Source: Geothrix sp. 21YS21S-2 (GTDB lineage Bacteria; Acidobacteriota; Holophagae; Holophagales; Holophagaceae). Taken from it: 64,000 nt of DNA. Both the position numbers and the translations under genes were made by a program. The notes under the pieces were generated by a model. It was not told the origin of the DNA. It searched no databases and saw nothing but the letters and a program-made list of their open reading frames with translations. The DNA is taken from contig NZ_CP132910.1 in NCBI RefSeq assembly GCF_030846775.1, positions 5,087,001-5,151,000 on the forward strand. The letters run 5' to 3'. Of this stretch, positions 60,276-64,000 are shown piece after piece; position 1 is the first letter of the stretch; each line of letters starts with the position of its first letter.

Positions 60276-63200
60276 ATGAAGCCCCACTGGCACTTCCCTT
60301 GGAAACGCCTTCCCGTCCGCCACCTGGCGGGCCTCGCGGCGGCCTATTTCGTCCTGGCCGCCCTCGGGCTCGCCCTGGCCGTGCCGGGCTCCAACGCCAC
60401 GGCCGTGTGGATTCCCACGGGCCTGGCCATCGCCGCCTGCCTGCGGTACGGCCCAGGCATCTGGTCGGCCGTCCTCCTCGGGGCCTTCCTGGCCAACGCG
60501 CTGGTCCTCGCCCGCCTCGGCCTGCCTCCCGTCAACCTGGTGGCCGCCTCCCTGGCCACGGCCCTGGGCAACGCCGCGGAGGCCCTCCTGGCCGGGTATC
60601 TCATTGAGCGGTTCACGGGCACCCGCCATCCCTTCAACCGGGTGGCCCACGTCCTCCAGTTCATCCTGGGCGGGGCGGTCGTGGCGACCTTCGCCAGCGC
60701 CCTGGTGGGGACCCTGGCGTTCTGCTCGGCGACGGGCCGCTGGCACCTCTTCCAGGCCGTGGGCGCCTCGTGGTGGCTGGGCGATGCCGCCGGCGCCCTG
60801 GTCCTGACGCCCATGCTGCTGACGTTCCGGAGGCGGCAGCTGGCCGCCCTGCCCCGGAAGGTCCACCGGGATGCGCTGCTGGCCGCCGGTTTGATCCTCG
60901 TCTTCTGGTTCGGGGTCTGCCCCTTCCTTCCGCCCCTCGCCTTCTTCTTCTTTCCGCTGCTGGTCCTGAGCACCTCCCGGCTCGGTCCCTTCCATGCGTC
61001 GGCCCTGGTCGCCCTGCTGGCCCTCCTCGCCACCACGTCCACCGTGCTCGGCGCGGGCCCCTTCCTGCTTCCCGGCCCCTTGAACGGGTCCCTCCTCCTG
61101 CAGCAGGGCTTCATCTGCACCCTGGCCATCACCACCCTCGTGCTGGGTTCCGCGCTGCAGGAACGGGAGCGCCTCGAGGACCGGCTGCGCCTCCAGAACC
61201 GGCTCTACCGGACCCTGTCCGAGGTGAACCAGGCGATCGTCCATTCCGAGGACCGCCCCACGCTGCTGCGGGAAGCCAGCCGCCTCCTGGTGGAAATGGG
61301 CGGCTTCCAGATGGCCTGGCTGGGGTTCAAGGACGAAGCCACGGGGTGCCTGGTCCCGGGGGCCTCCTTCGGCCACCTGGGCGGCCTCGCCCTCCCGGAC
61401 AACGAAACCCTCGCCGGCCAGGCCGTGGTCTTTCCGGCCTGCCTGAACGATCCGGCCTTCGCCCCCTGGCGGGCCCGGGCCCTGACCCTGGGCTACCAGG
61501 CCCAGTGCGCCTTTCCGATCCTCCAGGCCGGGAAGGCGGTGGGCGCCCTCATGGCCTGCTACGGGGAGCCGGACCTCCTCGGCACCGAAGAAGGCCGGCT
61601 CCTGGGCGAGCTGGCGGGGGACATGGGCTACGCGCTGGCGGCCATGGAGACCCGCATGGACCTGGCCGAATCCGAGCGCCGGTTCCGGGCGACCCTGGAA
61701 ACGGTGAAGCTCGTGGCCGTGTCCCTGGACGCCCAGGCCACCATCACCTTCTGCAACGACCACCTGCTCCAGCTGACGGGCCGGTCCCGGGAGGAGGTCC
61801 TGGGCCGCAACTGGTTCGACATGTTCGTGCCCCCGGAGGACCGCCCGCGGGTCGAGGCGGCCCTCGACGCATCCATGAACAAGGGGGAGATCCAGGTCCA
61901 CAACGAGAACGAGATCCTCACCCGCGGCGGCGGGCGCCGGCTCATCCGGTGGAACAACACGGTCCTCCGGGACCGGGCCGGAGCCATCATCGGCACCATC
62001 GGCCTGGGCGAGGACATCACGGACCAGAAGCTGGCGGAGGCGGCCCTCCTGAGGCGGGCCGCCCAGCTTGCGGCCATGAACGAGCTGGGCAACCGCCTCA
62101 CGATGACCCTGGACGTTGCCGCCTGCTCCCAGGCCGCCCTGCTGGGAACCCTTTCCGCCACGGGATCGGACCTTGCGGCGCTCTACCTCCAGGAGGGCGC
62201 GGAGCTCCGGCTCCTGGACAGCGTCCGGGCACCTGCCGGGGCCGCGCGGGACGAGGAGGGGGACCTGCGCGTCGACGCCCTGGGTCCCATGGACGGCCGG
62301 GCCGTCTATGTTGAGGATGCGGCGGCGGACCCGCGCTTCGGGGCCCCCGGCGTGGTGTCCTTCGCGATCCTCCCCCTCAGGAAGGCGGGCCAGGACATCG
62401 GACGGCTCGTGCTGGGTTCGGGCCGGCCGCGGGCGTACGGGGCGGAGGCCACGTTCCTGGAGACCCTGGCGGGCCAGGTCTCCACGGGCCTCCAGAACGC
62501 CCTCCTCCACGAGCGCCTGAAGGCCCATGCCGCCGGACTGGAACGCAGCGTCGAGGAACGCACGGCCCTCCTGAGGGAGGCGAACGAGGACCTGGCCCTG
62601 GCCGTGGAACGGGCCCAGGCCGCCGACCGCGCCAAATCCGCCTTCCTGTCGGCCATGTCCCATGAACTGCGCACGCCGCTCAATTCGGTCATCGGATTCA
62701 CGGGCGTCCTGCTGGGCGGCATGGCCGGCCCCCTGCAGGCCCAGCAGGAGGAGCCCCTGCGGATCGTGCAGCGGAACGGCCGCCACCTGCTGGACCTGAT
62801 CAACGACGTCCTGGATCTCTCCAAGATCGAGGCCTCGGAAATGCGGCTGGCCGCCCAGCCCTACGACCTGGTGCAGACGCTACGGGAGTCCATGGAGACC
62901 CTGGCGCCCGCCGCGGCGTCCAAGGGCCTGGACCTGCTCCGGGACGCCTTCCCGGAGGCGCTCCCCATGACCGGCGACCGCCGGCGGGTGTCCCAGATCT
63001 TCCTGAACCTCCTTTCGAACGCGGTGAAATTCACGGACACCGGGCGCGTCACGGTCCGCATCCGCCTCCGGGAGGCCCGGGTGGATGTGGAGGTGCAGGA
63101 CACCGGGCCCGGCATCGCCGCCCAGGACCTTCACCGGCTGTTCCGGGAATTCGAGCAGCTGGACGAGGGACTCGCCCGCCGCAACGAGGGCACCGGCCTG

Positions 63201-63305
63201 GGCCTGGCGCTCAGCAGGCGACTGGCCCGTCTCATGAACGGCGATATCCTGGCCGAAAGCGAGGCGGGCAGGGGCGCCACCTTCACGCTGTCGCTGCCGC
63301 TCTAG
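60276..63305 (+). CDS. MASE1-GAF-PAS-GAF membrane histidine kinase
   Basis: 1009 residues. MASE1 membrane sensor (about 15-300, eight or so helices; VWIPTGLAIAACLRYGPGIW is its signature), GAF (about 315-455), PAS (about 465-585), a second GAF (about 595-745), coiled coil, then H796 in MSHELRTPLNSVIGF, NLLSNAVKF, DTGPGIA and GTGLGLAL. No receiver; the two receiver genes that follow at 63315 and 63698 are the likely partners. Confidence 0.93.
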   Translation: MKPHWHFPWKRLPVRHLAGLAAAYFVLAALGLALAVPGSNATAVWIPTGLAIAACLRYGPGIWSAVLLGAFLANALVLARLGLPPVNLVAASLATALGNAAEALLAGYLIERFTGTRHPFNRVAHVLQFILGGAVVATFASALVGTLAFCSATGRWHLFQAVGASWWLGDAAGALVLTPMLLTFRRRQLAALPRKVHRDALLAAGLILVFWFGVCPFLPPLAFFFFPLLVLSTSRLGPFHASALVALLALLATTSTVLGAGPFLLPGPLNGSLLLQQGFICTLAITTLVLGSALQERERLEDRLRLQNRLYRTLSEVNQAIVHSEDRPTLLREASRLLVEMGGFQMAWLGFKDEATGCLVPGASFGHLGGLALPDNETLAGQAVVFPACLNDPAFAPWRARALTLGYQAQCAFPILQAGKAVGALMACYGEPDLLGTEEGRLLGELAGDMGYALAAMETRMDLAESERRFRATLETVKLVAVSLDAQATITFCNDHLLQLTGRSREEVLGRNWFDMFVPPEDRPRVEAALDASMNKGEIQVHNENEILTRGGGRRLIRWNNTVLRDRAGAIIGTIGLGEDITDQKLAEAALLRRAAQLAAMNELGNRLTMTLDVAACSQAALLGTLSATGSDLAALYLQEGAELRLLDSVRAPAGAARDEEGDLRVDALGPMDGRAVYVEDAAADPRFGAPGVVSFAILPLRKAGQDIGRLVLGSGRPRAYGAEATFLETLAGQVSTGLQNALLHERLKAHAAGLERSVEERTALLREANEDLALAVERAQAADRAKSAFLSAMSHELRTPLNSVIGFTGVLLGGMAGPLQAQQEEPLRIVQRNGRHLLDLINDVLDLSKIEASEMRLAAQPYDLVQTLRESMETLAPAAASKGLDLLRDAFPEALPMTGDRRRVSQIFLNLLSNAVKFTDTGRVTVRIRLREARVDVEVQDTGPGIAAQDLHRLFREFEQLDEGLARRNEGTGLGLALSRRLARLMNGDILAESEAGRGATFTLSLPL

Positions 63306-63314
63306 AGGAGAACC

Positions 63315-63674
63315 ATGAAACGCATCCTGGTCATCGAAGACAACCCGGACAACCTCCTTCTCGTGCGGATGCTCCTGAGCCCCCTGAAGGTGCACCTGGT
63401 CGAGGCGACCGACGGGCCTTCGGGCATCGCCATCGCCCAGGCGGAGCCCTTCGATCTCATCCTCCTGGACATCCAGCTCCCGGGCATGGACGGGTACCAG
63501 GTCGTCAAGGCCCTGCGGGCCCTGCCCGGGACGGCCGGGACCCCCATCATGGCCATCACCAGCTACGCCATGGCCGGGGACCGCGAGCGGGCCCTGCTGG
63601 AAGGCTTCACGGAATACATCGAGAAGCCCATCAACCCCGAGACCTTCACGGGCACCGTCGCCTCGTTCATTTGA
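63315..63674 (+). CDS. Single-domain response regulator
   Basis: 119 residues, CheY-like: VIEDNPDN, phospho-acceptor D52 (ILLDIQLPGMDGYQV), AITSYAM and K (IEKPI). It has no output domain, so it acts by protein contact or as a phospho-relay step. It starts 9 nt after the MASE1 kinase. Confidence 0.93.
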   Translation: MKRILVIEDNPDNLLLVRMLLSPLKVHLVEATDGPSGIAIAQAEPFDLILLDIQLPGMDGYQVVKALRALPGTAGTPIMAITSYAMAGDRERALLEGFTEYIEKPINPETFTGTVASFI

Positions 63675-63697
63675 CCCGCCATCCGGGGGAGCCGAGC

Positions 63698-64000
63698 ATG
63701 AAGATCCTGCTGGTCGATGACATCCCTACCAACCTCAAGCTCCTGGACCTGCTCCTGGGGAGCCAGGGCCATGCCATCCGGGAGGCCGTGAACGGCCGGG
63801 AGGCGCTGGAGACGGCCCGCCGGGAACCGCCGGACCTCATCATCTCCGACATCCTGATGCCCGTGATGGACGGCTACTCCCTGTGCCGCGCCTGGATGGA
63901 GGACGCGGTCCTGGCCCGGATCCCCTTCATCTTCTACACCGCCACCTACCAGTCCGACGAGGACGAAGCCTTCGCCCTTTCCCTGGGGGCCGCCGCCTTC
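63698..64000 (+). CDS. Response regulator, partial (truncated by window end)
   Basis: 101 codons visible from ATG 63698, no stop before the edge. Receiver motifs VDDIPTNLKLL and LIISDILMPVMDGY with the expected Asp, then FYTATY. It begins 23 nt after the preceding receiver. Whether an output or kinase domain follows cannot be seen. Confidence 0.9.
   Translation, partial: MKILLVDDIPTNLKLLDLLLGSQGHAIREAVNGREALETARREPPDLIISDILMPVMDGYSLCRAWMEDAVLARIPFIFYTATYQSDEDEAFALSLGAAAF

Overview
The window is GC-rich (roughly 70% by eye), gene-dense DNA from a motile Gram-negative bacterium. It encodes Omp85, a flagellar basal body with hook, and MEP-pathway enzymes. It also has many two-component kinases, a Ser/Thr kinase with a C-terminal beta-propeller, and a possible VWA-type secreted protein. 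That mix suggests Acidobacteriota, most likely Holophagae (Geothrix/Holophaga type). This is inferred from gene content; no rRNA gene is present to confirm it.

Layout. 1-8.2 kb: an FHA-GAF histidine kinase overlapping ispF, a convergent Hsp20 gene, a beta-propeller membrane kinase, the CCA-adding enzyme and a HAD hydrolase. 8.3-17.6 kb: cysteine desulfurase, a solo tungstate-type binding protein, a DUF3857-like secreted protein, RlmI, an Rrf2 regulator coupled to ttcA, a small NTF2-like protein, a secreted protein and a mercaptopyruvate sulfurtransferase. 17.7-22.3 kb: a hybrid kinase whose phospho-accepting His is Asn, a Sel1/thioredoxin-fold membrane protein, a methyltransferase and a GIY-YIG protein. 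22.3-23.05 kb: the only long stretch without a convincing gene; it holds hairpin-rich DNA that looks like a structured RNA or dispersed repeat. 23-32.8 kb: HAD phosphatase, purF, miaA, a chemoreceptor, RIC-like hemerythrin with plsC, ispG with yidD, and a receiver-DHp protein.

32.8-44.3 kb is a minus-strand flagellar cluster in the order flgB, flgC, fliE, fliF, fliG, fliH, fliI, fliJ, motE-like, then fliK, flgD, flgE. Good sigma-54-type sites precede flgB and fliK. A KGG-repeat stress-protein gene with very AT-rich upstream DNA sits between motE and fliK.

44.4-64 kb: a STAS protein, a large Omp85 protein, an FKBP, a metallophosphatase with an XPD-type helicase fused to a PD-(D/E)XK nuclease domain, then a signalling region. 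That region holds a PAS-GGDEF cyclase, a MinD-like ATPase with a J/RodZ-like partner, a Ser/Thr kinase, a PAS-GAF hybrid kinase, an HD protein, a MASE1 kinase and two receivers. The last receiver runs off the window.

Many same-strand genes overlap by 1-11 nt, and five convergent pairs overlap at their 3' ends. Transcription is therefore tightly packed, with little room for classical terminators.
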